From positions 1 to 48,091 of the forward strand of contig NZ_JACJVP010000002.1 in assembly GCF_014212125.1 (NCBI RefSeq): DNA of 48,091 nt, given 5' to 3'. Origin of the DNA: Cohnella nanjingensis. GTDB taxonomy: Bacteria > Bacillota > Bacilli > Paenibacillales > Paenibacillaceae. The notes beneath the pieces are model-generated. The model had not been told where the DNA came from. It saw only the letters and a list, made by a program, of their open reading frames with translations, and ran no database searches. Below are positions 8,621-16,598 of the stretch, piece after piece. The position numbers and the translations under genes are program-made. How positions within the stretch are numbered: the first letter of the stretch is position 1; each line of letters starts with the position of its first letter.

Positions 8621-9469
8621 ATGGCGCAACGTCGAAGGCGAACCGCGCAAGACATAAGCGAAGATAGCGTCAACAACAGCGCCAAGACGAGCGCCAAGAC
8701 GAGCGCCAAGACGAGCGCCAACACGAGCACCAAGACCATAACAGCGAAGATACGCCCAAAGAAAGCGAGGCTATCCATGAACAAGCCGATCGACCCCGAA
8801 GCCTACGCCGCCGATCTGGCGTCGTTGCTGCGCGCGCATGCCCATCCTGCCGAAGCCGTCCGGATGGCGGCCTATATGAAGAACCGCTATCCCTTCTTCG
8901 GCATCAAGTCGCCCGCGCGCGAAGCCCTGACTCGGCAGTTCGCCGCCGAGCGCGGCATCCCCGAAGGGGATGCGCTGGAGCGCGTAGTCTTGGCGCTATG
9001 GGCGCAGCCGGAGCGGGAGCTGCAGAACGTCGCCATGTCCTTGCTGGAGAAGCGCGTCAAGCGGGCCGACCGCGGACAGGCGGACCTGCTGGAACGGCTG
9101 ATCGCGGACAAGTCGTGGTGGGACACCGTCGACATGCTCGCGGGCAAGCTGGCGGGCACGCTGTTCGCCAAGTACCCGGATCTGATCCCGGCGTACCCCG
9201 ACCGCTGGATCCTTTCGGACAACCTATGGCTGCGGCGTTCCGCGCTGCTCTTCCAGCTGTCCTATCGGGAGCGGACCGACACGGAGCGGTTGTTCCGCTA
9301 TATCCGGCTGTGCGCGGGCGAAGCGGACTTTTTCATCCGCAAAGCGATCGGCTGGGCGCTGCGGCAGTATGCGCGGACGGATGCGGACGCCGTACGCGCC
9401 TTCGTGCGCGACACCCCTCTGTCGCCGCTGAGCGTTCGCGAGGCGCTGAAGCGTATCGGCTCCGACTAA
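8621..9469 (+). CDS. DNA alkylation repair protein, AlkD-like DNA glycosylase
   Basis: The core from the second ATG at 8777 (230 residues) matches AlkD: HEAT-like helical repeats, MKNRYPFFGIKSPAR near its start, and KSWWDTVDMLAGKL carrying the conserved Trp and catalytic Asp. AlkD removes N3- and N7-alkylated bases from DNA. The frame opens at ATG 8621 behind GAGG, giving a 52-residue extension rich in Lys, Ser and Thr built on a 12-bp tandem repeat. ATG 8777, preceded by GCGAGG, gives the usual family length. Which start is used is open; I list the longer form. Confidence 0.82.
   Translation: MAQRRRRTAQDISEDSVNNSAKTSAKTSAKTSANTSTKTITAKIRPKKARLSMNKPIDPEAYAADLASLLRAHAHPAEAVRMAAYMKNRYPFFGIKSPAREALTRQFAAERGIPEGDALERVVLALWAQPERELQNVAMSLLEKRVKRADRGQADLLERLIADKSWWDTVDMLAGKLAGTLFAKYPDLIPAYPDRWILSDNLWLRRSALLFQLSYRERTDTERLFRYIRLCAGEADFFIRKAIGWALRQYARTDADAVRAFVRDTPLSPLSVREALKRIGSD
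8681..8737 (+). repeat. 12-bp tandem repeat in the 5' part of the AlkD-like gene
   Basis: Four contiguous copies of GCCAAGACGAGC (the fourth with one change) run from 8681 to 8728, with a partial fifth. In frame they encode the four-residue unit Ala-Lys-Thr-Ser. The repeat explains why no stop interrupts the frame here. Confidence 0.85.
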
Positions 9470-9673
9470 GCGTCATCCTGCCGCGCGTCCGGCTTCGCCG
9501 CCATCCCCGGCCCTGCCGCCTGCCTTCCAAGCGTGCCCGCCGCCCGATCAGGCGCCGTCCCCCGCTCATCGGCTTCACAGGCTTCGCCGACGCCAACCGA
9601 TCGGCTCCCTCTTAACGTCCGCGGTCCCGCCGCAGCCTCCGAATCTCTTTTCCCCGCGCCGCCTGCCGCCCTG

Positions 9674-9702
9674 TTCTATTCTGCCAAGCCCTCCCATATG
9701 CT
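9674..9702 (+). promoter_or_regulatory. Possible sigma-E promoter for yabP-yabQ
   Basis: TTCTATT (9674-9680) and CATATGCT (9695-9702), 14 bases apart, loosely match the mother-cell sigma-E consensus (KMATATT, 14-15 bases, CATACANT). YabP and YabQ are mother-cell cortex proteins, so the location fits; sequence match is only partial. Confidence 0.4.
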
Positions 9703-9725
9703 AGTCTCAAAAGGAGGGACGTGCC

Positions 9726-10007
9726 ATGGACCAAGGGAAAAGCGGCAAGCGGCAGGAGATCCGCATGCAGAACCGCAAGGTGATGGATATCACCGGGGTG
9801 AGCAACGTGGAGAGCTTCGACAACGAGGAGTTTCTCCTCGATACGGAGTGCGGGTTCCTGGCGGTGCGCGGACAGAACCTTCACATGAAGAACTTAAGCC
9901 TCGAACAAGGGCTGGTGTCGATCGAGGGATACATCAACTCCCTCGTCTATATGGACGGCAACACCGGCGGGAAGTCGAAGGGCTTGTTCGGGAAGTTGTT
10001 TAAGTGA
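9726..10007 (+). CDS. yabP: Sporulation protein YabP
   Basis: The 93-residue product matches the YabP family in length and in RKVMDITGVSNVESFDNEEF and the GFLAVRGQNLHMKNLSLEQG core. YabP is a small mother-cell sporulation protein related to YqfC. AAGGAGGG at 9711-9718 precedes the ATG at 9726. The stop overlaps the GTG of yabQ (GTGA), so the two are translationally coupled. In the standard order it would directly follow rqcP; here it follows an accessory block. Confidence 0.92.
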   Translation: MDQGKSGKRQEIRMQNRKVMDITGVSNVESFDNEEFLLDTECGFLAVRGQNLHMKNLSLEQGLVSIEGYINSLVYMDGNTGGKSKGLFGKLFK

Positions 10008-10597
10008 ACGCGGCAGTCCACTGGGCTACCATCGGAGCCATGGTGCTATGCGGGCTCGGGATGGGCGCCCTGTTCGACGTCTATCGCGTGTCGAGCCGCC
10101 GCTTCCATCTCGCCCGCTGGCTGCTGCCCGCGTTCGATCTCCTGTATTGGGTGGCCGCGACGATCGTCGTCTTCCGCGTGCTGCTCGCGAACAATTTGGG
10201 CGAAGTGCGCTTGTACGTATTCCTGGGACTTGGCATCGGCATTACGGGCTACTTCGGTTTGTTCAGCCCGTTCGTCATCAAGCTCACCTCCGGCACGATT
10301 ACGGTTGTCGGCAGGCTGTTCCGGCTGATCTGGCGGACGTTCCGCACCTTGCTGCTGAATCCCTTCCTCTGGATCGTGCGCATGCTTGCGCGTCTCTTGG
10401 ATATCGCGTTCATCGTGACCGCAGCGATTCTGCTGTGGCTGTTCCGGCTGCTGCTGAAGCCGTTGGCCCCGCTCGGGCGCTGGCTGTGGGCCAAGCTCCT
10501 CCCGGTCCGGCGTTCCGCGCGCAAGGTTCAAGCCAAGTTTCAAGCGGTCCTGAAGCGGGTAAAGGAGATCTGGGAGCTCCTCCAGAAGAAGCTCTGA
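10004..10597 (+). CDS. yabQ: Spore cortex biosynthesis protein YabQ
   Basis: A 197-residue integral membrane protein with four or five hydrophobic segments and a basic C-terminal tail (SARKVQAKFQAVLKRVKE). The N-terminal GLGMGALFDVYR is typical of YabQ, which sits in the forespore outer membrane and is needed for cortex formation. The GTG start at 10004 overlaps the yabP stop. Confidence 0.92.
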   Translation: MNAAVHWATIGAMVLCGLGMGALFDVYRVSSRRFHLARWLLPAFDLLYWVAATIVVFRVLLANNLGEVRLYVFLGLGIGITGYFGLFSPFVIKLTSGTITVVGRLFRLIWRTFRTLLLNPFLWIVRMLARLLDIAFIVTAAILLWLFRLLLKPLAPLGRWLWAKLLPVRRSARKVQAKFQAVLKRVKEIWELLQKKL

Positions 10598-10664
10598 TTC
10601 GCCTGCGTGCGGGAGTCCGCTTCTTCGACAGGGCTCGTCCGGGTACCTAAGCCCGAAGAAGGAT

Positions 10665-10693
10665 ATGTTCCCCCCACCAAATTATGCTATAAT
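10665..10693 (+). promoter_or_regulatory. Sigma-A promoter with extended -10 for divIC
   Basis: TATAAT at 10688-10693 is preceded by TGC, an extended -10 element. A weak ATGTTC lies 17 bases upstream. The divIC ATG is 49 bases downstream. Confidence 0.65.
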
Positions 10694-10742
10694 AGTCGCG
10701 TCTATAGGCTGAACCGTGAACAAAAGGAGGGGAGCATCAGCC

Positions 10743-11063
10743 ATGGCTGCACACAACGCGACTACAACTACGCCGGTCTCGGTCGGCGCCAGACGACGTC
10801 TAAAGCTGCTGCTGCTCGTCGTTGCCTTGTTCATGAGCTGGGCTGCCTATACCTTGATCGTCCAGCAGCACCATACCGGCGAACGCGCGAGCCAGATGCG
10901 CGCCGCGAAGGACAAGCTCACCCAAGTCCAACAGAAGAACGCGCAGCTGCAGAAGGAGATCGAGCGGCTGAACGATGACGAGTACATTGGACAGATTGCC
11001 AGACAGCAGGGAATGGGCCTGCCGGGCGAACAGTCCATCCATATGGAGAAGCCTTCGCCCTGA
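10743..11063 (+). CDS. divIC: Septum formation initiator DivIC/FtsB family protein
   Basis: A 106-residue bitopic protein: a short basic cytoplasmic tail, a membrane helix at about residues 24-43 (LKLLLLVVALFMSWAAYTLI), then a coiled coil (RAAKDKLTQVQQKNAQLQKE) and the DDEYIGQIARQQGM motif of DivIC/FtsB. It acts with DivIB and FtsL in the divisome. The frame extends to a GTG at 10716, but the AAGGAGG at 10724-10730 lies inside that extension, so the ATG at 10743 is the start. Confidence 0.93.
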   Translation: MAAHNATTTTPVSVGARRRLKLLLLVVALFMSWAAYTLIVQQHHTGERASQMRAAKDKLTQVQQKNAQLQKEIERLNDDEYIGQIARQQGMGLPGEQSIHMEKPSP

Positions 11064-11101
11064 AGCCCGAGAGGCCAAGCGTGGACGGGGACGAACGTCT
11101 G

Positions 11102-11131
11102 TTGACCTTGCTTTTCGCAATCGGTTATAAT
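11102..11131 (+). promoter_or_regulatory. Sigma-A promoter for yabR
   Basis: TTGACC (11102-11107), 18 bases, TATAAT (11126-11131). Transcription would start about 165 bases before the yabR ATG, so the inverted copy of the two-hairpin repeat falls inside the leader. Confidence 0.75.
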
Positions 11132-11149
11132 CGGCATAGCCGGACTTAT

Positions 11150-11251
11150 CCAAAGTAAAAACGGCCTCGCCGTCCTCTGAGGAGGGCGATACGTTTTTAT
11201 CGTAGACGATTTCGAAAAGATAGGTGTAAACTTATCTTGCCGAATCGTGAT
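11150..11251 (-). repeat. Two-hairpin dispersed repeat element, single inverted copy
   Basis: Read on the minus strand this has all parts of the repeat family: stem I ACGATT/AATCGT (11248-11243 and 11211-11206), the loop GATAAGTTTACACCTATC, the linker ending CGATAAAAACG, and stem II with CCTC/GAGG and a closing CGTTTTTAC. It lies in the leader of yabR in antisense orientation. Stem I differs completely from the other copies but still pairs. Confidence 0.8.
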
Positions 11252-11305
11252 ACTAAGCCGATTCACGTCTCGGCACACTTTGTTCAGGGAGGAACATCGG
11301 TTTTT

Positions 11306-11752
11306 ATGGCCATCGAAGTGGGCTCCAAATTGGAGGGTAAAGTAACCGGTATCACGCATTTCGGAGCTTTCGTGGATCTGTCGGGAGGCGTGACGGGTCT
11401 CGTGCACATCTCCGAGATCGCAGACAGCTATGTCAAAGACGTTCACGAGCATTTAAAGATTAACGACATGGTCACCGTCAAGGTCATCAACGTGGACAAG
11501 GACGGAAAGATCGGGCTGTCGATCCGGCAAGCGGTAGACAAACCGCCGGAGCAACAACAGCAACAGATGCCGCCACGCGGGCCACGAGGCGGAGGCGATC
11601 GCGGCGGAAGGAACTTCAGACCGGGAGGACCGGGCCGCGCCACTTTCGAGGACAAGATGTCTCGCTTCCTGAAGGACAGCGAAGAGCGCATTTCCAACCT
11701 GAAGAAGAGCACCGAATCCAAACGCGGCGGACGCGGCGGACGTCGTTCGTAA
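11306..11752 (+). CDS. yabR: S1 RNA-binding domain protein (YabR / general stress protein 13 family)
   Basis: The 148-residue protein has one S1 domain at residues 1-75 (GSKLEGKVTGITHFGAFVDL, GLVHISEIAD, DKDGKIGLSIRQA) and a tail rich in Gln, Gly and Arg (PRGPRGGGDRGGR) ending in RGGRGGRRS. It probably binds ribosomes or RNA. The ATG at 11306 follows CAGGGAGGA at 11286-11294; the frame opens further upstream at 11237 but without a ribosome binding site. Confidence 0.92.
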   Translation: MAIEVGSKLEGKVTGITHFGAFVDLSGGVTGLVHISEIADSYVKDVHEHLKINDMVTVKVINVDKDGKIGLSIRQAVDKPPEQQQQQMPPRGPRGGGDRGGRNFRPGGPGRATFEDKMSRFLKDSEERISNLKKSTESKRGGRGGRRS

Positions 11753-11785
11753 GCCGAACCGCGAACGCGATTATAGAACCATAGA

Positions 11786-11816
11786 AAAAGCCGGACCCAG
11801 GGGGTCCGGCTTATTT
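11786..11816. terminator. Bidirectional terminator between yabR and the cyclophilin gene
   Basis: AAGCCGGACC (11788-11797) pairs perfectly with GGTCCGGCTT (11803-11812), flanked by A and T runs, between two convergent genes. Confidence 0.88.
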
Positions 11817-11872
11817 GTGCGTTAAGGCGTGCATGGGCATGGCGTCATGGCGTTAGCGCGAAGCCTGGCGGC

Positions 11873-12535
11873 TTAGGAAACCTTCTCCGGCTCCGGATAG
11901 TTCACGCCTTTCGTGTCGACCGTCACCTTCTTCATGATCGGCATCTTGACGGGCTTGTCCTGCGCGTCCGTCTCCACGTTCACGATCTCGTCGACCGTCT
12001 CGATGCCCGACGTTACGATGCCGAAGGCGGCATACTTGCCGTCCAGCGTCGCATTCTCCGCGACCATGATGAAGAATTGGGACCCTGCCGTGTCGTTGCT
12101 CTGCGCCCGGGCCATCGAGATGACGCCGCGCTTGTGCAGCAGGTCGTTCTTGAAGCCGTTGGCTTCGAATTCGCCCTTGATCGCATAGCCGGGCCCGCCC
12201 GATCCTCTGCCGTCGGGATCGCCGCCCTGGATCATGAAGTTCGGAATGACGCGGTGGAATCCGAGCCCGTCATAGAAGCCCTTCTTCACGAGCGAGATGA
12301 AGTTGTTCACCGTATTGGGCGCGACTTGGGGGAAAAGCTCGAGCGTAATCTTTTTGCCGCTGTCCATCTCGATGGTGACGACCGGATTCGGGCCGGGAGA
12401 GGCGCTGGGGGAAGCTTGCGGGGCCGAAGCGGCCGGCGTATCGTTCATGTTCCTCTTGCCGCAGCCTGCGGCGACGATCGCGATCGCGAAGATCAGGATC
12501 AGCATCGCTACCGTTTTTCGATTGACGTGAATCAA
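11873..12535 (-). CDS. Lipoprotein peptidyl-prolyl cis-trans isomerase, cyclophilin type
   Basis: A 220-residue secreted cyclophilin. Residues 1-24 are a signal peptide ending in A-A-G-C25, then a Pro/Ala/Ser-rich linker. The catalytic domain has FHRVIPNFMIQGGDPDGRG, SMARAQSNDTAGSQFFI and AAFGIV, including the FHR and QFF active-site motifs. It should assist folding of secreted proteins at the outer face of the membrane. The start is a TTG at 12535, seven bases after a perfect AAGGAGGT; the longer frame to 12583 contains that site. It lies opposite to the conserved yabR-spoIIE direction. Confidence 0.9.
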   Translation of the reverse strand: MIHVNRKTVAMLILIFAIAIVAAGCGKRNMNDTPAASAPQASPSASPGPNPVVTIEMDSGKKITLELFPQVAPNTVNNFISLVKKGFYDGLGFHRVIPNFMIQGGDPDGRGSGGPGYAIKGEFEANGFKNDLLHKRGVISMARAQSNDTAGSQFFIMVAENATLDGKYAAFGIVTSGIETVDEIVNVETDAQDKPVKMPIMKKVTVDTKGVNYPEPEKVS

Positions 12536-12813
12536 GCGGGTGACCTCCTTAGACGTTGATGCCACCCGTATCATAGCATACAATCCTTCGGGGATTCCAT
12601 TTGAAAAACAGGCAGACTTAATTCGCCTTTGTGCGGCAAAGGCGTGCGAACGCCGTCTACGGCGCGGTGGCGAATCGCCGTCGGATGACGGCGGTTTCCG
12701 TCCGGGTGGGGAGGGGCGCGGTGGGGCGATCGGCCTGCGGGACAGCGGTCCGGCCGTTCAGCCGCGCGGGTTTGACGCGCGTCCCGGCGATGTCGGCACG
12801 GCGCGTCCGGATC
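12536..12813. other. Intergenic stretch, no gene seen
   Basis: Between the divergent cyclophilin and spoIIE genes. After the cyclophilin ribosome binding site (12543-12550) the sequence is GC-rich without a supported frame. The tRNA genes found near here in B. subtilis are absent: there is no TTCGAATC-type T-arm or cloverleaf. Confidence 0.5.
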
Positions 12814-12879
12814 TGTCGGAAAAAACTTTTCGTTCGCCAACGCCGTCTGACAAACTTCATGAATGGACGCTCCTATAAT
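12814..12879 (+). promoter_or_regulatory. spoIIE promoter with 21-bp spacer and possible Spo0A boxes
   Basis: CTGACA at 12847-12852 and TATAAT at 12874-12879 are 21 bases apart. The spoIIE and spoIIG promoters of B. subtilis are known for such over-long spacers, used by sigma-A with phosphorylated Spo0A. TGTCGGA at 12814-12820 and TGACAAA at 12848-12854 each differ by one base from the 0A box TGNCGAA. The match of spacer length and gene identity makes this convincing. Confidence 0.7.
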
Positions 12880-12928
12880 TAGAGGCACTCACTCTTTTGA
12901 GGAATCGAGAAACGAGGTGCATTCATTC

Positions 12929-15508
12929 ATGGACAAGCCGTCCGTCATTCCGTTCGTGCCGCGTCCCGGCCAGTCAGGTCAACAGCAGGCCCCGAGCGGG
13001 AAAAGGAGAGGAAGGCCATGGTTCGCAAAGCGGCGCGCGCGACGGGCGAACGAGGAACGGCCGCCTCAGCCCGAAGCGGTCAGAGAGGGGCGGTGGGTCG
13101 CTTGGCAACGGTCGATCCGGGAATACCAATGGCTCGCGATGGTCCTGATCGTCGGTTTCTTATTAGGACGCGCGTCCATGTTGGAGGGCATTGCGCCGTT
13201 TGCGGCGGCGTACTTCGGCGTCATGCTCTATTTGCGCAGGGAGCAGGCTTTCTGGGCGGCGCTTGCCTTGATCGGCGGGAGCTTCTGGGCGGCGCATCCG
13301 ACCCCGCTTGTGATCGTTGCGGAGATCGGCGTCATCTATCTGCTGTATCGCGGCTTGGAAGCTTATGAGCGGGCGGACTTGTCCCATGCGCCGGTCGTCG
13401 TCTTCTCAGCCGACCTGCTGGTGCGGCTGTTCCATACGATGATGATGGACAAGACGGACTGGCTGCCGTACGTGCTCACGGCGGTCGAAGCCGGACTCGC
13501 GCTCGTGCTTACGCTGCTCTTCGTCCATGCGGTGCCGATCCTCGCCAAACCGTCGCGTTCGGTGCGCCTGCGGCACGAGGAATGGATCGGCCTCATGATC
13601 CTGCTCGCCTCGATCATGACCGGGTTCGTCGGATGGACGGTCTACGGCGTCGCGACGGCAGCCGTGCTCACCCGCTATATCGTCCTGCTGTTCGCGATGT
13701 CCGCCGGCCCTGCGCTGGGCACGTCGGCAGGCGTCGTAGCGGGCATCATCCTCAGCTTGTCGGATCTCGGCGCGGTTCCTCAGATCAGCTTGCTGGCCTT
13801 CGGCGGACTCCTGGCGGGGCTGCTCCGGGAAGGCGGCAAGGCGGCGGCGGTCTTCGGCTTGCTCTTGGGAACGTCGGTGCTGGCGCTGTACACGGGCAGC
13901 TCGGCGGATACGATGGCCTCGGCTTGGGCCTCGGTGGCGGCGTCTCTCCTGCTGTTCGTCACGCCGCGGGCTTGGACGGACTCTATTGCAAAATATGTGC
14001 CGGGCACCTCGAATTATGCACAGAATCAGCAAGAATACGCCCAAAAAGTTCGGGACCTGACGGCGGCGCGGGTGGAGCGGTTCTCCGAGGTATTCCGCCA
14101 GCTGTCCACGAGCTTCCGCCAGCTGACGCAGGCCGGGGAGACGGCGCGTCAGAATCAGGACTTCAACCACTTCATCAACGCGGTGCACGAACGCAACTGC
14201 GGCACTTGCCACAAGCGGGGCCAGTGCTGGGACGGGCAGTTCTTCCAGACGTACAAGCTGATGACCGACCTGATGACGGCGGTCGAGGAGCAGCCGGAGA
14301 TGACGGCAGGCAGCGTCCCGAAGACGTGGCACCGCCAGTGCGTGAAGATCCCGCAGGTGCTCGACACGCTGAAGCGGCAGTACGAGCTGTACCGCCACGA
14401 TCTCCACTGGCGGACGCAGCTGCAGGACAGCCGCCTGCTCGTCGCGGACCAGCTGTCCGGCGTCTCGCAGGTCATGGACGACCTGGTCAGGGAGATCCGG
14501 CGCGAAGCGCAGGAGCAGAGCCACCACGAGGAGCAGATCCGGGACGCGCTCGACCGGCTCGGCCTGGCCATTCAACATATCGACATCATTAGTCTGGAGG
14601 AGGGACATATCGAGATCGAGATGGTGCACGCGTTCCGCCCCGGCTTCGACGAGTGCCGGAAGATCGTCGCGCCGCTGCTCTCCGACATCCTCGGCGAAGC
14701 GGTGTCGGTGCGGCATGAGCGGAGCCACGAGCAAGGCGGGCACCTGACTTCGGTGACGTTCGCCTCGGCCAAGGCGTACGAAGTCGAGACCGGCGTCGCG
14801 GGAGCGGCGAAGGACGGCGACCTGCTGTCGGGGGACAGCTTCAGCATGATCGAGCTTGGGAACGGCAAGTTCGCGGTCGCGCTGAGCGACGGCATGGGCA
14901 ACGGCTCGCGGGCTCGCATGGAGAGCAGCGCCGCGCTGTCGATGCTCGAGCAGCTGCTGCAGTCGGGCATCGACGAGCAGCTCGCGATCAAGTCGGTCAA
15001 CTCCGTGCTCCTGCTGCGCTCGCCGGAAGAGATGTTCGCCACCGTGGACCTGGCGCTCATCGATCTCTATTCGGCGCACGCGACGATGCTGAAGATCGGC
15101 TCGACCCCGAGCTTCATCAAGCGCGGCCGGGAGGTCATCCCGATCGCCGCGAACAACCTGCCGATCGGCATCCTGCAGGACATCGAGATCGACGTGCTGC
15201 GGGTTCAGCTGCAGCCGGGCGACACGCTCGTCATGATGACCGACGGCATCCTCGATTCGCCCGGACATGCCGTCCACGCGATGAACAAGGAGCTGTGGAT
15301 GAAGCGGGTGCTGCAGGAGATCGACGGCGACGACTCGCAGGAGCTGGCCGACAGTCTGCTCGATACCGCGCTGCGGCAATTCCCCGGCGGCGACATCCGC
15401 GACGACATGACGGTGATCGTGACGCGCATCAGCAAGCATCAGCCCGAATGGGCGACATTCCGCTGGCCGGGGCTGTCCCGGTTGGAGCGGCCAAGGACGG
15501 TGAGCTGA
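12929..15508 (+). CDS. spoIIE: Stage II sporulation protein E, serine phosphatase
   Basis: The 859-residue protein has a basic cytoplasmic N terminus, roughly ten membrane helices at about residues 65-340, a central region with a coiled stretch and Cys pairs (RNCGTCHKRGQCWDG), and a C-terminal PP2C phosphatase domain. The domain shows SGDSFSMIEL, ALSDGMGNGSRARMES near residue 654, MMTDGILD and RDDMTVIV, the metal-binding aspartates. SpoIIE dephosphorylates SpoIIAA at the polar septum and so releases sigma-F in the forespore. The frame opens at 12863, but the promoter -10 lies at 12874-12879, so the ATG at 12929 (GAGG at 12914) is the start. Confidence 0.96.
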   Translation: MDKPSVIPFVPRPGQSGQQQAPSGKRRGRPWFAKRRARRANEERPPQPEAVREGRWVAWQRSIREYQWLAMVLIVGFLLGRASMLEGIAPFAAAYFGVMLYLRREQAFWAALALIGGSFWAAHPTPLVIVAEIGVIYLLYRGLEAYERADLSHAPVVVFSADLLVRLFHTMMMDKTDWLPYVLTAVEAGLALVLTLLFVHAVPILAKPSRSVRLRHEEWIGLMILLASIMTGFVGWTVYGVATAAVLTRYIVLLFAMSAGPALGTSAGVVAGIILSLSDLGAVPQISLLAFGGLLAGLLREGGKAAAVFGLLLGTSVLALYTGSSADTMASAWASVAASLLLFVTPRAWTDSIAKYVPGTSNYAQNQQEYAQKVRDLTAARVERFSEVFRQLSTSFRQLTQAGETARQNQDFNHFINAVHERNCGTCHKRGQCWDGQFFQTYKLMTDLMTAVEEQPEMTAGSVPKTWHRQCVKIPQVLDTLKRQYELYRHDLHWRTQLQDSRLLVADQLSGVSQVMDDLVREIRREAQEQSHHEEQIRDALDRLGLAIQHIDIISLEEGHIEIEMVHAFRPGFDECRKIVAPLLSDILGEAVSVRHERSHEQGGHLTSVTFASAKAYEVETGVAGAAKDGDLLSGDSFSMIELGNGKFAVALSDGMGNGSRARMESSAALSMLEQLLQSGIDEQLAIKSVNSVLLLRSPEEMFATVDLALIDLYSAHATMLKIGSTPSFIKRGREVIPIAANNLPIGILQDIEIDVLRVQLQPGDTLVMMTDGILDSPGHAVHAMNKELWMKRVLQEIDGDDSQELADSLLDTALRQFPGGDIRDDMTVIVTRISKHQPEWATFRWPGLSRLERPRTVS

Positions 15509-15593
15509 CATGGGCAAGCTGGCGGGCATTCGCTGGAACGGGCTGAAGGGGTTTAAAATCCGGCTGTATGCGGGTAAAAAGGGGGAGACGAGC

Positions 15594-16343
15594 ATGATCG
15601 CGAGGAAGCTGAGGAGTACGGAAAGTACGGTCGGAGAAGAACAAGGGAACGAGGCGATTCGGGCGACTGCGGAGGTTGGCGCCGGTCAGGAGGCGGGCGT
15701 CACGCTGCCGGTCGTCGCGAACGAATCCCGTGCGGCGAGCGGCAAGGCGGTCGGCCTGCGACGCCTAACCGGCGCGACCGGCTTCCGGCTATCGGGCGTG
15801 AAGCTCGCGGGTCTCCAGCGCGGAGCCGCTCTGACGGTCGTCCGGCAGACGGGCATTCGCGTCTCGGCCGATGAAGCCGTCGTCAAGCGGTCGGTCTTCG
15901 GCGCGGCGCGGATAATGCCCGGGCTGGAGGACGCCACAGCAGGCGGATCTCAACCGCACCGCGAGCAAGCGAGCTTCCCGATTGCCGGCGGGCCGGATGC
16001 CCGCTTCGTGAAGGGCTTCACGCGCGGCGCAGGCTGGCTCGCTCCGCAGGACGCCGCCGTATCGGAACGTGACGGGCATGAGGGCCGTGAACAGCAGCAG
16101 CCGCGCCTGTGGCGCACGGCCGGAGAGACGGCCGCGGCCGTCCAATTACCGGCGGCCGGGAAGATGCGCCGATGGGCGCTCGTTCGCGCGCCGCGTGCGC
16201 AGCAGGGACCGGTCGTCGCGAGACGCGGCGCGTCCTTCGGGGCGCAGGCGCGAGGCGCTTCGGTGAGGCAGGGCCCGGAGGTCTCGATCACGGGGCCGCC
16301 GCAGAATGCGGCGGCGTCCGTCCCCGCCGGACACTCGCGTTAG
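15594..16343 (+). CDS. Hypothetical basic, Ala/Arg/Gly-rich protein downstream of spoIIE
   Basis: A 249-residue frame with GC-rich third positions like its neighbours and a good ribosome binding site (GGGGGAG, 15581-15587) before the ATG at 15594; it is open back to an ATG at 15510, two bases after the spoIIE stop. The product is low in complexity, rich in Ala, Arg, Gly and Val, has no membrane helix and resembles no family I know. GC-rich DNA makes chance open frames common, so this may not be a gene. Confidence 0.4.
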   Translation: MIARKLRSTESTVGEEQGNEAIRATAEVGAGQEAGVTLPVVANESRAASGKAVGLRRLTGATGFRLSGVKLAGLQRGAALTVVRQTGIRVSADEAVVKRSVFGAARIMPGLEDATAGGSQPHREQASFPIAGGPDARFVKGFTRGAGWLAPQDAAVSERDGHEGREQQQPRLWRTAGETAAAVQLPAAGKMRRWALVRAPRAQQGPVVARRGASFGAQARGASVRQGPEVSITGPPQNAAASVPAGHSR

Positions 16344-16598
16344 CGTAAGATCAGACGCGGGCCTGCCAGCAGGAGCCGTCCCGGGGACATGCCGGAGCCC
16401 ATTCGCCCGGGTGCCGCCGCAGCCGCTCCTCCTCGTCCGTACCGTCAGCCCTTCCTACTGAATGAGGGCCCTCGTCGGCAGGGCATCTACATAATTTCGT
16501 TGGCATGCTCCAGGCATGTGGGAGGTGAGTACCGTTTTTTGGCTTTTCGGGACAGAGCGCGCAGTCATGATGAATAGCAATGATCATCAGGCCGGCCA

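Noticed and set aside
12536..12860. Possible tRNA genes between yabR and spoIIE as in B. subtilis
   Set aside because: No T-arm consensus, no acceptor stem pairing and no CCA end found.
13406..15595. Long minus-strand frame (over 700 codons) opposite spoIIE
   Set aside because: It is a shadow frame caused by GC-rich codons; its translation is Arg/Leu/His-rich low-complexity sequence and the plus strand encodes an unmistakable SpoIIE.
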